In this document: piece by piece, positions 48,783 through 58,612 of the stretch
How positions within the stretch are numbered: position 1 is the stretch's first letter
Layout: every line of letters starts with the position of its first letter
NCBI GenBank assembly: GCA_963666895.2
Contig: CAXXNS010000005.1
Coordinates: 36,426-100,425, forward strand
DNA: 64,000 bases
Source of the DNA: G963666895 sp963666895
GTDB lineage: Bacteria > Desulfobacterota > Desulfovibrionia > Desulfovibrionales > Desulfovibrionaceae
Direction of reading: 5' to 3'
Made by a program: the position numbers and the translations under genes
The notes under the pieces: generated by a model
What the model was told of the DNA's origin: nothing
Database searches by the model: none
What the model saw: only the letters and a program-made list of their open reading frames with translations

Positions 48783-50942
48783 GCGAGCAAGACAGCGACC
48801 AGCTTCTGGATATCAGGATCCTGATGGTGGAGGACAACGAGGACGACGCCGTCCTGCTGCTGCGGCAGCTCCATCGGGGGCAGTTCCGGGTCCGCCACGC
48901 CCGGGTGCAGACAGGGCCGGACATGGATGCCGCCCTGGAGGCCGGGCCGTGGGACATCGTGCTCTCGGACCACCACATGCCCGCGTTCGACAGCCTGTCC
49001 GCCCTGGAACTGCTCAAGTCCAAGGGGCTGGACATCCCCTTCATCGTGGTCTCCGGGGCCATCGGCGAGGAGGCGGCCGTGGAGCTTTTGCGGTCCGGGG
49101 CCGCGGACTTCATCAAGAAGGGCAACTGGGCCCGGCTGGTCCCGGCCATCAAGCGCGAACTGCGCGAGGCCCGCCACCGGCGCGAGCGGGCCCGGGCCCG
49201 GGAGGCCGAGATGGCGGCCGAGGCCCGCTACACCGACCTGTTCGAGAACGCGGTGGAGGGCATCTTCCAGAGCACGCCCCAGGGCCGTTTCCTGGTGGCC
49301 AACCCGGCCATGGCCCGCATCCTGGGCTTTCAGAGCCCGGAGGAATTGGTGGACTCCACGGTCAACATCCAGGAGCAGCTCTACGTCAAGCCCCATCGGC
49401 GCGATGAGTTCCTGCGCCAGCTCGAGGACAAGGGCGAGGTGATCTCATTCGAGGCCGAGGTCTACTGCCGGGACCGCTCCATCATCTGGGTCTCGCTCAA
49501 CGCCCGGGCCGTGTTCAACGAGGACGGCTCCATCGCCTACGTGGACGGCATCCTCGAGGACATCACCTCGCGTCGGCGGGCCGAGGAGATGCTGTACGAG
49601 AACGCCTTCCACGACCAGCTGACCGGGCAGCCCAACCGGGCCCTGTTCATGGACCGGCTGCACCGGACCCTGGAACGGGCCAGGCGCAGCCCGGGCATGA
49701 AGTACGCCGTGCTCTTCCTGGACCTGGACCAGTTCAAGACCATCAACGATTCCCTGGGGCACCAGGCCGGGGACGAACTGCTGGTATCCGTGGGCAAGAC
49801 CCTGGAGGAGTGCGTCCGATCCGTGGACACGGTGGCCCGGTTCGGCGGGGACGAGTTCGTGGTCCTGCTGGAGGACCTGTCCAACTTCAAGCGGGCCCTG
49901 GCCGTGACCCGGCGCATCCAGCAGGCCCTGCAGACGCCCCGGTACATCCAGTCCCGCGAGGTCTACACCACCACCTCGGTGGGCATCGTGCTCTCGGTCC
50001 GGCCCTTTGACTCGGCCGAGACCGTGCTTCGGTGCGCGGACATCGCCATGTACCAGGCCAAGAAGGCGGGCCGGAATCGGTTCAAGGTTTTCAACCGGAG
50101 CATGGGCCGCCAGGCCGAGTGGCGGCTGGAGATGGAGACCAGCCTGCGTCGGGCCGTGAAGAAGAACCAGTTCCTGGTTTACTATCAGCCCATCGTGGGC
50201 ATGGCCGACGGCCGCATTCGGGGCCTGGAGGCGCTGGTGCGCTGGGACCGCCCGGGGCAAGGGCATGGTCTCCCCGGCCGAGTTCATCCCCCTGGCCGAG
50301 GAAACCGGGCTCATCGACGCCATCGGCGGCTACGTCCTGGCCACGGCCTGCCGCCAGATTCGCGACTGGCGCGAGGACACCGGCCACTCGGACCTGTTCG
50401 TGACCGTGAACATCTCGGGCCGCCAGTTCCGCAAGGCCGGGTTCGTGGACGAGGTGCGGGAGGTGATCGAGGACTCGGGCGCGGACCCGGCCATGCTCAA
50501 GCTGGAGATCACCGAGAGCATGCTCATGGAGAACCCGCAGCGCATGGCCAACATCCTGGAGCGGCTCAAGAGCCTGGGCCTGTCCCTGGCCATGGACGAC
50601 TTCGGCACGGGCTACTCCTCCCTGTCCTACCTCAATCGTTTCCCCATCGACGTCATCAAGATCGACCGGTCCTTCATCCGGCGCATGTTCCAGGGTCGGC
50701 GCGACACCAAGCTGGTGCGGACCATCGTCTCCCTTGGGCGGGGCATGGACATGGACGTGGTGGCCGAGGGCGTGGAGGAGCTCGGCCAGGTGGATACGCT
50801 TCAGGACATGGGCTGTGAGCTGGCCCAGGGCTACTACTATTCCAAGCCGTTGCCGGCTGAAGAGGCCACGAGGCTGCTCAAGGAGGGGCGGGCGCTGGGA
50901 CCGGAGGGGTTGTTCAACAACGGGCGGGCCGAGACCGCCTAG
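48779..50942 (+). pseudogene. REC-PAS-GGDEF-EAL protein with a frameshift in the EAL domain
   Basis: In order: receiver (residues about 14-130; ILMVEDNEDDAVLLLRQLHR, IVLSDHHMPAF), PAS (about 150-265), GGDEF (about 275-440; intact RFGGDEFVVLLED), and EAL beginning YYQPIVGMADGRIRGLEALV. At the G4 run 50254-50257 the frame shifts and would end at 50818. Removing one G restores SPAEFIPLAEETGLIDAIGG through LEITESMLMENP, MDDFGTGYSSLSYL and the stop at 50942, giving about 720 aa. As written, the diguanylate cyclase would be made with a truncated phosphodiesterase. It would turn c-di-GMP levels in response to the adjacent kinases. Confidence 0.85.
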
Positions 50943-51763
50943 CCGGACTCGTCCACGATGGAGCCGGTATCGCCCAGGATGAGATTCAGGAGAATCTGTT
51001 CCGTGGTCATGCCCGAGGCCGAGGACATGCGGTTGTCCACTGCCTGGTCCAGCAGGTCGGCCTGGGCCAGGAGCTGCGTCTGCTGGTTCTGCAGGCTGGA
51101 CAGCTTGGTGGAGTAGACGCTCTCCACCGCGTCGATGTCCTGCTGGAAGGACTGGACAAAGGCCAACTGGGCGGCCAGGGAGCCGTCCAGGGCCGATCCG
51201 TCCAGGTTGTCCCAGTTGATCCCGTCCAGGTTGTGGAAGGTGACGTTGAAGCCGCCGTTCTTGTTCGACTGGATGTAGACGTTGCCGTTGGCGTCGATCT
51301 GGTCCGTGCCCCACTGGCTGCCGTCCAGCACGGCGATGCCGTTGTAGTCCGTGCTGGAGACCAGCCCCTTGATCTTGTCGCGCAGGGCGTCGTAGTCCGC
51401 CTGGACCACGCCGCTGGAGGCCGAGAGCTCGCCCAGGTTGATCTGGTCGATGATGTCCTCCATGTCCTGGAGGGCGTCGGAAATCTGGGTCACCGCGGTC
51501 TTGGCCGCGCCGACCATGCTGACGGCCTCGCCCACGTTGGCGGCGTTGGCCCGGGTGGCCGCGGCGTCGGCCCGCAGGGTGCCGGTGATGGCCTCCTCAA
51601 AGGGGTTGGTCATGGGCCGGACAGGCTGGGTGGCCAGGACCAGATCGCGCAGGTTGCGGCCTACCTGGCTGCCCGCGAACAGGGAGTTGCTCAGCAGATC
51701 GCTCTGCCAAGTCTGCATGGCCATGTTGTAGATGAGGAGTTTTTGGCTGCTGTCCAGGGTCAT
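50939..51763 (-). CDS. Flagellin-like protein
   Basis: A 274-aa protein with helical ends and a flagellin-type inner segment: DALQDMEDIIDQINLGELSA then DYDALRDKIKGLVSSTDYNG and IAVLDGSQWG, the flagellin NGxxLLDG-like site. The C-terminal helix is VYSTKLSSLQNQQTQLLAQA. The canonical flagellin N-terminus is not conserved, so it may be an export-apparatus-secreted relative rather than the filament protein. Its stop overlaps the convergent GGDEF/EAL gene by four bases. Confidence 0.7.
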   Translation of the reverse strand: MTLDSSQKLLIYNMAMQTWQSDLLSNSLFAGSQVGRNLRDLVLATQPVRPMTNPFEEAITGTLRADAAATRANAANVGEAVSMVGAAKTAVTQISDALQDMEDIIDQINLGELSASSGVVQADYDALRDKIKGLVSSTDYNGIAVLDGSQWGTDQIDANGNVYIQSNKNGGFNVTFHNLDGINWDNLDGSALDGSLAAQLAFVQSFQQDIDAVESVYSTKLSSLQNQQTQLLAQADLLDQAVDNRMSSASGMTTEQILLNLILGDTGSIVDESG

Positions 51764-51835
51764 GTCCGCCTCCGCGAGCGAAAGAACGCTTGCTCGGTTC
51801 TTATCGGCGGCCCTTCACAAAACTTAAGGGAAGAG

Positions 51836-53451
51836 TCAGCGGACCAGGAACATCTTTTTGAAGAGCATGTCTCCGTCGGCGCGGCCCGTGAAGATGCGCA
51901 GCTCGTAGAGCCCGGGCTTGTCCGGGGCGGTGAAGGACAGGGTTCCCCCGGTCCGTCCGGCCAGGAACTGGACCTGCTGGGCCCGGTCGCGGTTCTTCCT
52001 TTCGTCCGTGGACATGAGGCTGGAGGGCAGGATGCCCATCCAGGCGGTGGGCAGGGACTCGGCCAAGGTGTAGTGCGCGGTGATGGCCTGGCCCGGGGCG
52101 TAGCGGTTCCGCTCCAGCAGGATGGACGTGGTCCGGATGGTGGCCTCGAAGGATTCAGAGGCCAGCTGCGGGCCGTGGTCCGAGGCGAAGAAGCGGACCT
52201 CGTACAGGCCCAGATCCTCGGGCGTGGTCAGGGTGACGCTGCCCTGGTCCAGCCCGGCCACGGACTGTGAGGACGGGCTGGCTTCCCGGTCGGCCTGGCC
52301 GCCCTTGCGGGGCTGGTCCGGGGCCACGATGCCGATCCAGGCCGTGTCGCCGAGGGTGGACGCGGCCGTGAACTCCACCACCAGGGACTCGCCGGGCCGG
52401 GCCAGCTTCTTGTCCAGGCTCAGGGTGTCGGCCCTGGGTTCGGGCTCGACAGCCGGTTCCGGCTCTGCCTGCGCCACGACGTGCTCGGGCGCCGGTTTGG
52501 GCGCTGGTTCGGGCGCTGGTTCGGGCGTCGGCTCAACCACGGGCTCGGGTTCCACTGTCTCCACCTGCTGCACGGGGGCCGTGGCCTCAAAGGGGGCCGC
52601 GTCCAGGAGACGGCCGTCCTTGGCGCTGAACATGCGCATCTCGAAGCTCCCCTGCTCCGAAGGCGCGGTAAAGGTCAGGACGCCCTTGGTCAGCCCGTCC
52701 AGGGGCTGGACCGCCAGGGCCTCGTCCAGGTTGTCCTCGGCGTCGTCCGGGTCCACGTCCGCGGGCACGATGCCGATCCAGACGTCGGGCAGATGGTCGG
52801 CCTGGAACCCGACCCGCAGGGAGTCGCCGGCGGCCACCACGCCCTTGTCCAGCTTCAGGCGGCTGGCCTGGGCCACGGTCAGGGCCGCCGCGTCCAGTTC
52901 CCGGCCCTGGCCGTCGTACATGCGGACTTCGTACCGGCCCGGGTGCAGGGGGCGCGGCCAACTCGACCCGGCCGCTGGCCTCCCCCGCCCAGGGGTGCGG
53001 TGTCCAGGGCGGCCGCCTTGTTCAGGATCCCCCGGGGCTCGTCCGCCGGGACCAGGGCCAGGGTCCAGTCCGGGCCGTCGGGCACGGAGATGGTGCCCGC
53101 CCGGAATTCCACGGCCACGGGCTCGCCCAGGCTGAATTCCGATTGCTCCAGGCGCAGGCCGTTGACCTGTTCCACGCGGAAGGGCGCGGCCGCGGTCAGC
53201 GAGCCGTTCTCGAACAGCCGTACCTCGTATTCCCCGGCCTCCAGGGGCACCGGGAGCATATGTACGGTAAAGGGCACTCCTTCGTCCGTGAGGAACTGGT
53301 CCCGGGCCTGGCCCGCCAGCTCCTCCCAGGTCCCGGCCGGGGTTTGGGCCGGGAACACGGCCACCTGCCCCTCGTCCCCGCGGGTCATGACCCGGACCAC
53401 CATCTGCTCCCCGTTGCGATAGCTGGTCTTGCCCATCTGGATGTGGCTCAT
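51836..53451 (-). pseudogene. Ig-like repeat protein with two frameshifts and a truncated 5' end
   Basis: Correcting one base in each of two five-base runs (52948-52952 and 52982-52986) joins two frames into about 537 residues. The protein has four related beta-sandwich units, each with a V(W/A)(I/M)GI(V/L)P-like strand and a GxYE(V/L)R(M/F)F strand, and a Pro/Glu-rich linker (EPVVEPTPEPAPEPAPKPAP) between units two and three. The frame is open upstream of 53451 to about 53508 with no signal peptide or ribosome site, which suggests that the true N-terminus was lost where the integrase element begins. Function unknown; surface or periplasmic in related layouts. Confidence 0.65.
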
Positions 53452-53481
53452 GCGCGGCTGGGCCTCGGCCGGGCGGGCCGC

Positions 53482-54373
53482 GTGACGTTTGACAGGCTGT
53501 GGTCCCTATACATGCAGAATAAGCCCGACCTAAAAGGCGTAGCCCAAGATGAGAGCCGATATCGCCGCTACATTAAACCTGACTTTGCGAAAAGGAACCG
53601 AAAGGGCTGATCCCGCTCGACGTGGACAGGCTCAAGTTGACGATGAAGAAGAAGGGTCTTTCCCCGCAAATGATAAAATTGACGTTGGCGCTTATGAAGC
53701 GCCTTTGTCTTTTCGGTGTGAGTAAGGGGCTTTGTACCCCCCTACCCTTCTCCATCGAAATGCCGAAAGTTGACAATGTTACTACTGAGGACTTAACGGG
53801 AGATGAAATTAGACGCCTCCTTGACGCCATAAACGCCGACCATGACATACAGGCGGCAAACCTGATGCGGATGGCACTCTTCACAGGCATGCGGCGCGGT
53901 GAACTGTTCAAGCTTCAGTGGTCTGATGTCGATTTTGAGCGGGACTTTATACGCATTCGGGACCCCAAAGGCGGAACCAGTCAAACAATTCCGATGAATG
54001 CTGAAGCCCGGAGGGTGCTCGAATCACATCCCCGGACAGGCTCTGACTTCGTGTTTCCGGGCCGAAACGGGAAGATGCGAACGGACATAAAGAGGCCGGT
54101 CAACAGAATCAAGAAACGGGCCGGACTGCCCACAAATTTCAGACCGCTACATGGATTACGACACGTCTACGCGTCCATGCTGGCGTCTTCCGGCCAAGTG
54201 GACATGTATACGCTGCAAAAGCTTCTCACCCACAAAAGTCCGGTCATGACCCAACGATACGCGCACCTGCGGATGAGGCGCTTAGGCGAGCGTCCGATGT
54301 GGCCGGTACTATGTTCGGCGAAATGATGAATAAGGAGCCGGATAATGTATCAAGCTTGACCAAAACCAAATGA
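53482..54373 (+). pseudogene. Tyrosine-type integrase, 5' truncated and frameshifted twice
   Basis: Restoring one G at about 53604-53606 and one at 54271-54272 gives about 297 residues. The core-binding domain begins VTFDRLWSLYMQNKPDLKG, then LDVDRLKLTMKKKGLSPQMI; the catalytic domain has TGMRRGELFKLQW (Arg), HGLRHVYASMLASSG (HxxR), LLTHKSPVMTQRYAHLR (His, Tyr) and a repaired tail DEALRRASDVAG. All catalytic residues exist. The N-terminal arm-type DNA-binding domain (about 100 residues) is missing at the boundary with the Ig-like gene. This was the integrase of the element to its right. Confidence 0.85.
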
Positions 54374-54402
54374 ACCAATAACGACGGGGACAGCCTGGAA
54401 TT

Positions 54403-55724
54403 ATGAAATACAAACAGCCTGAAATTATGAAATATAGTAGGATTAAAGCGATAGAATATTGCCTCAAAGCAATAGATAAAACCGACCTCGACAGAGAACA
54501 TACGAGGGAACTGCTCTTGAAGATGGACGATGACAAACTAGAAGGGATAGAAGAATTCATAAGTATGATGGATGAAGACGATCCAGACCTGAAGCCCAAG
54601 GTGGAAATGCTTCTGAGCGAACCGAAAATCTGTGAAGCGGACCGCGCATATGTCGAATACTTTGTTTTGAAGGCAGTATCAAACGCCGAAGAGAGGAAAA
54701 ATTTGATCCCAGCACTTTACCTACCCGTGGTGATGGCACAGGAAAGCTGGTATGACGATATCGTCCGAAGGTTATGGGAAGAATGTGACTTCAAGCTCTT
54801 AATACTAGAGGAGCAAAAAGAGCAAGAGGAGCGAGAAGAGCGAAAACAGGAAAAAACGGAGCTGGACCTGTCTAGTGAGGGAAAAAGAAGGCAGGCGTGG
54901 ATGGATTTGTTCGAATGGTGGACCACCGCATTGTGCAAAAGTGAGGCGCGGATAAAACTACCGGTCTATGTTTTTGACCACGACACCGGGAGTACGTGTT
55001 AGCGCGAGGGCTACGCAATTTTACTCTAGGCTATGTTCGCAAAGAAGACCTTCGTGACCATATCCAGAAAATAGCAAAACAGATCGGATCGACTTTTCCA
55101 TTGCCTTCTCTATTGTTCCCGGACTCCTTTGCCAGTACCAAAAACAAAGCCATCTTGGAAAGCGAACAGGGTTCGGCGGTCTGGGATATTTGCGTTAAGA
55201 TAGATGAGGTTCAGGAGCAAATCGAGGAACTGGAAGCGCTATCTTCGACCACTACGGGAGAATTCTTCAAGAAGGAACAGGTACTCAGAGAATATAGAAA
55301 AGAGAAAAGCAATTTCTTGAAGCAGTTAGACGAAGCCCGTCCCGGTTTAGGAATCGTGTCTTCAGAAAAAGACCGCATGATTAAGAAGTTGATGGATGAT
55401 GCTGAGCCTGAAATCGAAATGTTGTACCAAGTAGTTAAGGATACAGGGCTTACCGGTGGAGCGTCTGAGGATGGCAATGTTGACTCACAGCGCTGGAAAG
55501 AGGCCACATCTAACTTTTTTGATGAAAACCCAAAATCATTTCAAATGGTACGAAGAGAATATTTGAAGGACGGTAAGCTATTCTCGCTGACGCCGGATCA
55601 TGAGAGACGAGACTTTATTGGTTGGTTGCTGCGGCTGATTTTAGAAGACAAAGGAATTCCATTTCGCAGTTATCAGAAACTGTATAGTGAATATCGGAGG
55701 ACGAGGCGACCGACCAACCGCTAA
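54403..55724 (+). pseudogene. Large element-borne protein of unknown function, one frameshift
   Basis: Two frames, ending at 55002 and beginning at 54996, join if one G is added to the run at 54988-54990, giving VFDHDTGEYVLARGLRNFTL across the junction and about 440 aa in total. The N-terminal part is helical and acidic with an EEQKEQEEREERKQEK coiled coil; the C-terminal half has a second coiled coil (EQVLREYRKEKSNFLKQLDE). No family is recognised. AT-rich codon use marks it as element cargo. A near-duplicate of CAGCCTGAAATTATGAAATA lies at the start, so ATG 54427 is an alternative start. Confidence 0.6.
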
Positions 55725-55832
55725 ATGACCGACAAGTTGCCCCCTAAATAAATCTCTCAGTATTTACAGGTAGTTTTGCACCCTCCAGCAACAGTCCGTA
55801 GGCAAGCAAGCCCCCTAAAATTATGAAACACT

Positions 55833-55857
55833 CTGTATGTAGGATGATGACATACAG
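55833..55857. promoter_or_regulatory. Inverted repeat upstream of the AlpA-like gene
   Basis: CTGTATGT and ACATACAG are perfect eight-base inverted repeats separated by AGGATGATG, about 30 bp before the HTH gene. This is a likely operator for the element's regulator. GGGGGATCT follows as its ribosome site. Confidence 0.5.
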
Positions 55858-55887
55858 GGTTTTGTATTTCTTGAAAAAGGGGGATCT

Positions 55888-56091
55888 ATGACCAAAGCAA
55901 ATTTTCCAGAAATGGTCGACGAACGAACGGTGTCCGAGAAATGGGCGATACCCGTTCAGACCCTACGAAATTGGCGGCACTTAGGAAAAGGGCCGACGTA
56001 CGTCAAGATCATGCGGAACGTTCGGTATCCTGTGAATGGACTAAATGAGTGGGCCGAAAAACATTCCATCCAGCCGGAAGAACGGATATGA
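55888..56091 (+). CDS. AlpA/excisionase-like HTH protein
   Basis: A 67-aa DNA-binding protein, with the helix-turn-helix VSEKWAIPVQTLRNWRHLGK and wing GPTYVKIMRNVRYPVNGLNE, the HTH_17 family used for excision or early-gene control in integrative elements. Its stop overlaps the start of the next small gene (ATGA). Confidence 0.82.
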   Translation: MTKANFPEMVDERTVSEKWAIPVQTLRNWRHLGKGPTYVKIMRNVRYPVNGLNEWAEKHSIQPEERI

Positions 56092-56255
56092 GCATGGACC
56101 AAACCGTCAAAATACGCGCGACCCTGCTACGATGGCTCGACCGTTCTGATTGGCGCTGGGACCCGATTCTGAGCCGGGCCTTAGACCGATTTGATGAGCG
56201 AATCATTCAAGCGAAGGGACCGAAAGGTTTCGAGCGGGTGGAGGCCGGACGTTGA
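56088..56255 (+). CDS. Small protein between the HTH and primase genes
   Basis: A 55-aa protein starting MSMDQTVKIRATLLRWLDRS. It is rich in Arg/Trp, with no family I recognise. It overlaps its neighbours on both sides by four bases, which supports it as a real part of the operon. Confidence 0.58.
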   Translation: MSMDQTVKIRATLLRWLDRSDWRWDPILSRALDRFDERIIQAKGPKGFERVEAGR

Positions 56256-58225
56256 CCGAAACGGAACGCATTGGGCTCTGGAAGGATCTTTACCTAAAGG
56301 GGTTTTCTCTCATACCCTTGAACGGGAAACGGCCGATAGAACAGGATTGGTCTCAGTGGTGCACCAAACAACGCCCGTTCAAACCTGACGATTTCCGGGG
56401 TCACAATGCGGGGATCGCGTGCGGACCTGCGAGCGGGATCGTTGTTGCGGACGTGGACGACCCGGAGTTGTTCAAGGACGTACTCGAAGACAACGGCGCC
56501 CTACCCGACACGCTCACTCACGAGACCGGGAAGGGCGGCTTGCATTACGTGTTCCAGTATCCGAATGGCGGCGGCGAATACGGCAACAGGTCTTTCAAAG
56601 ATCCGACGGATCCCAAGAAAACCATTTGGGATATTCGAGGGCTGGGCGGCCAAGTTGTGGCACCTGGGAGTATACACCCGGATACCGGGAAACCGTATAG
56701 GGTGCTCCGGGATCTTCCTATGGCACCCTGCCCGGAATGGATAGCTGATCGTGCACGAAGAGACCCGGAAACGAACACCAGTACATCACATGCTGGGGCC
56801 GCACACTGGACCGGGCAGATTGATGAGCTTCCCATATCCCGAAAATCAAAAGACCTCATTCTCCAGGGCGTACCGAAGGGCGAACGATCCGAAGCCATCA
56901 TGAGCGTGCTGAATGCACTGGCAGGGGCGGAGCTATCGGATCCAGCGATCTATGAGATATTCGAACGATACGCCATTGGTGAGAAGTTTCGGGGGCAAGG
57001 CCGAACGCGGCGCAAATGGTTGGCTCCGCAGATCGCGAAGGCGCGGCAGTACGCCGCAGAACATGTGATAACACACTCTAGTAATAAAACTATATGTATG
57101 GAAAACGCGTCTACACGCCAGAATGGACAGAATAGCGGAAACGATTCAAGTGACGGAAATCATGGGAAAAAGGTCGATAGGGGTAAGCAAAACGAGCACG
57201 CCGTCAAGTGCCGTCAATGGCTGTCAAATGCCGTCAACTTGCTGTCAAATGCCGTCAAAGAGGAAAGAGAAAAATACGATGTAACTCAACAAGGCATTGA
57301 TTTCATATCAGATTTAGCTGAATCGTATACTCCCACCAAGACCGGGCCGAGGCAGATCACTCAGGAATTGCGAGAGTGGGTGTTGACGGCGGACGGCGTC
57401 TTTTTGACGGCGGATGTCGGCAAAGAATTGGGTTTGACGGCGCGTGACGGCATGAAGCAGTTGACCAAGGCTTTGTGTAGGCTCAAAGACGAAGGAATCA
57501 TTGAACGCGTGGGCGACAAGCGCGGCCAGTATCGCAGAGTGAACCAGGAATGTGACGGCATAGACTGGCGCAACGCTCCAACCGAATCCTATTCCATCCG
57601 ATGGCCGTTCCAGATTGAGAGAATGGTAGATCTCCATCCGGGCAATATTGTTGTCGTTGCCGGGGAACCAAACGCCGGGAAGACAGCGTTCCTGCTCAAC
57701 GTGGTGAAGCTCAACATGAACCAGGGGCGAGACATCCACTACTTTAGCTCGGAAATGGGCGCTATCGAGATGAAGAAGCGCTTGGCCAAATTTCAAGATG
57801 TCCCGCTGATCGACTGGGGCTTTAAGGCGTGGGAACGCTCAAGCGACTTCGCTGATGTGATCAGACCGGACGGCCTAAACATAATCGATTATTTAGAAGT
57901 CCACGACAATTTCTACGTTGTCGGTGGAATGCTGAAAGCCATTCATGATCGACTCAATAACGGGATCGCGGTTGTTGCTCTGCAAAAAAACCGTGGCGTT
58001 GATTTTGGACTCGGAGGTGCACGGGGGCTTGAAAAGCCAAGATTGTATCTTGCCATGAGTCCACGGGAATTGAAGATTGTGAAAGCCAAGAACTGGACCA
58101 CAAGTAGAAACCCGAACGGACTGACAATTGAATTCAAACTGGTCAATGGCGCCGTATTCGTTCCAACCAGTGAATGGAACCATGAAAGGAAAGATCATGA
58201 AAGATCAAACACGAACAATCGATGA
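56252..58225 (+). CDS. Prim-pol / RecA-like helicase replication protein
   Basis: A 657-aa protein for element replication. Residues about 10-170 are a bifunctional primase-polymerase domain (GFSLIPLNGKRPIEQDW; IVVADVDDPEL with the catalytic acidic pair; TGKGGLHYVFQYP; GLGGQVVAPGSIHPDTGKPY). A winged-helix region (about 375-430) follows a linker, and residues about 465-640 form a RecA-type ATPase with Walker A GEPNAGKTAF. The gene contains six forward GCYGTCAA repeats at a ten-base period and several inverted copies further on, a possible origin. The TTG start at 56252 overlaps the preceding stop. Confidence 0.85.
   Translation: MTETERIGLWKDLYLKGFSLIPLNGKRPIEQDWSQWCTKQRPFKPDDFRGHNAGIACGPASGIVVADVDDPELFKDVLEDNGALPDTLTHETGKGGLHYVFQYPNGGGEYGNRSFKDPTDPKKTIWDIRGLGGQVVAPGSIHPDTGKPYRVLRDLPMAPCPEWIADRARRDPETNTSTSHAGAAHWTGQIDELPISRKSKDLILQGVPKGERSEAIMSVLNALAGAELSDPAIYEIFERYAIGEKFRGQGRTRRKWLAPQIAKARQYAAEHVITHSSNKTICMENASTRQNGQNSGNDSSDGNHGKKVDRGKQNEHAVKCRQWLSNAVNLLSNAVKEEREKYDVTQQGIDFISDLAESYTPTKTGPRQITQELREWVLTADGVFLTADVGKELGLTARDGMKQLTKALCRLKDEGIIERVGDKRGQYRRVNQECDGIDWRNAPTESYSIRWPFQIERMVDLHPGNIVVVAGEPNAGKTAFLLNVVKLNMNQGRDIHYFSSEMGAIEMKKRLAKFQDVPLIDWGFKAWERSSDFADVIRPDGLNIIDYLEVHDNFYVVGGMLKAIHDRLNNGIAVVALQKNRGVDFGLGGARGLEKPRLYLAMSPRELKIVKAKNWTTSRNPNGLTIEFKLVNGAVFVPTSEWNHERKDHERSNTNNR
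57200..57258 (+). repeat. Six iteron-like GC(C/T)GTCAA repeats inside the primase gene
   Basis: Copies begin at 57200, 57210, 57220, 57230, 57241 and 57251, a 10-11-base period that places them on one face of the helix. Four read GCCGTCAA and two GCTGTCAA. They encode the linker before the winged helix. AT-rich DNA follows (57259-57330). Confidence 0.88.
57383..57451 (-). repeat. Inverted iteron-like repeats (TTGACGGC) inside the primase gene
   Basis: Exact copies of the reverse complement occur at 57383, 57404 and 57434, and a near copy (GTGACGGC) at 57444; another near copy is at 57552. Distances of 21, 30 and 10 bases are close to whole helical turns. Together with the forward array they flank an AT-rich segment. 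Confidence 0.8.
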
Positions 58226-58403
58226 ATTCCAGAGAAATTCAAACGAAGTGGTCCGGGCAAGCCTGAGCACCTACAAGGACCGGCGCTATTTGGATCTTCG
58301 GCTATTCTTTAAAGGCGATGGTGGCGCATGGATACCGAGCAAAAAGGGTGTGACCATTCCGGATTCTTTCGAAGTACCTGCGGGAGATTGCGAAGCGATA
58401 TGA
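58197..58403 (+). CDS. PC4/p15 transcriptional coactivator-like protein
   Basis: A 68-aa ssDNA-binding fold: VVRASLSTYKDRRYLDLRLF then GAWIPSKKGVTIPDSFEVPA matches the PC4 family core (VRxSxxxYxxxxYxDxR...PTKKG). Bacterial and phage PC4 proteins bind single-stranded or recombination DNA. Start at 58197 after AAGGAAAG; overlaps the primase gene end. Confidence 0.75.
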   Translation: MKDQTRTIDEFQRNSNEVVRASLSTYKDRRYLDLRLFFKGDGGAWIPSKKGVTIPDSFEVPAGDCEAI

Positions 58404-58508
58404 ATGTGCAACCAAGGCGGCATAGGGGGTATGGGGGGGGAGGCCACGGCGATTGGACACCACTCTCATATATGGCCGGTAAAATTTCCGGAGCACTTCC
58501 AAAAAGTT

Positions 58509-58537
58509 TAGGGTTACAATTTTGTACTCTAACCCTA
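58509..58537. promoter_or_regulatory. Inverted repeat in an AT-rich promoter region
   Basis: TAGGGTTA and TAACCCTA are perfect eight-base inverted repeats separated by 13 bases. TTGACA follows at 58544 with an AT-rich stretch ending TATAAT at about 58571; the -35/-10 spacing is longer than usual. It precedes the genes starting at 58613. Confidence 0.45.
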
Positions 58538-58612
58538 TCACAATTGACACTTTTTGCATGCAAATATTTTTATAATCATATGTAATACAATAAATTACAA
58601 GAGGGACCCCGT

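Noticed and set aside
58404..58612. Small plus-strand ORF at 58328-58585
   Set aside because: It begins inside the PC4-like gene in another frame and passes through a G8 run and a promoter-like AT-rich segment; no ribosome site.
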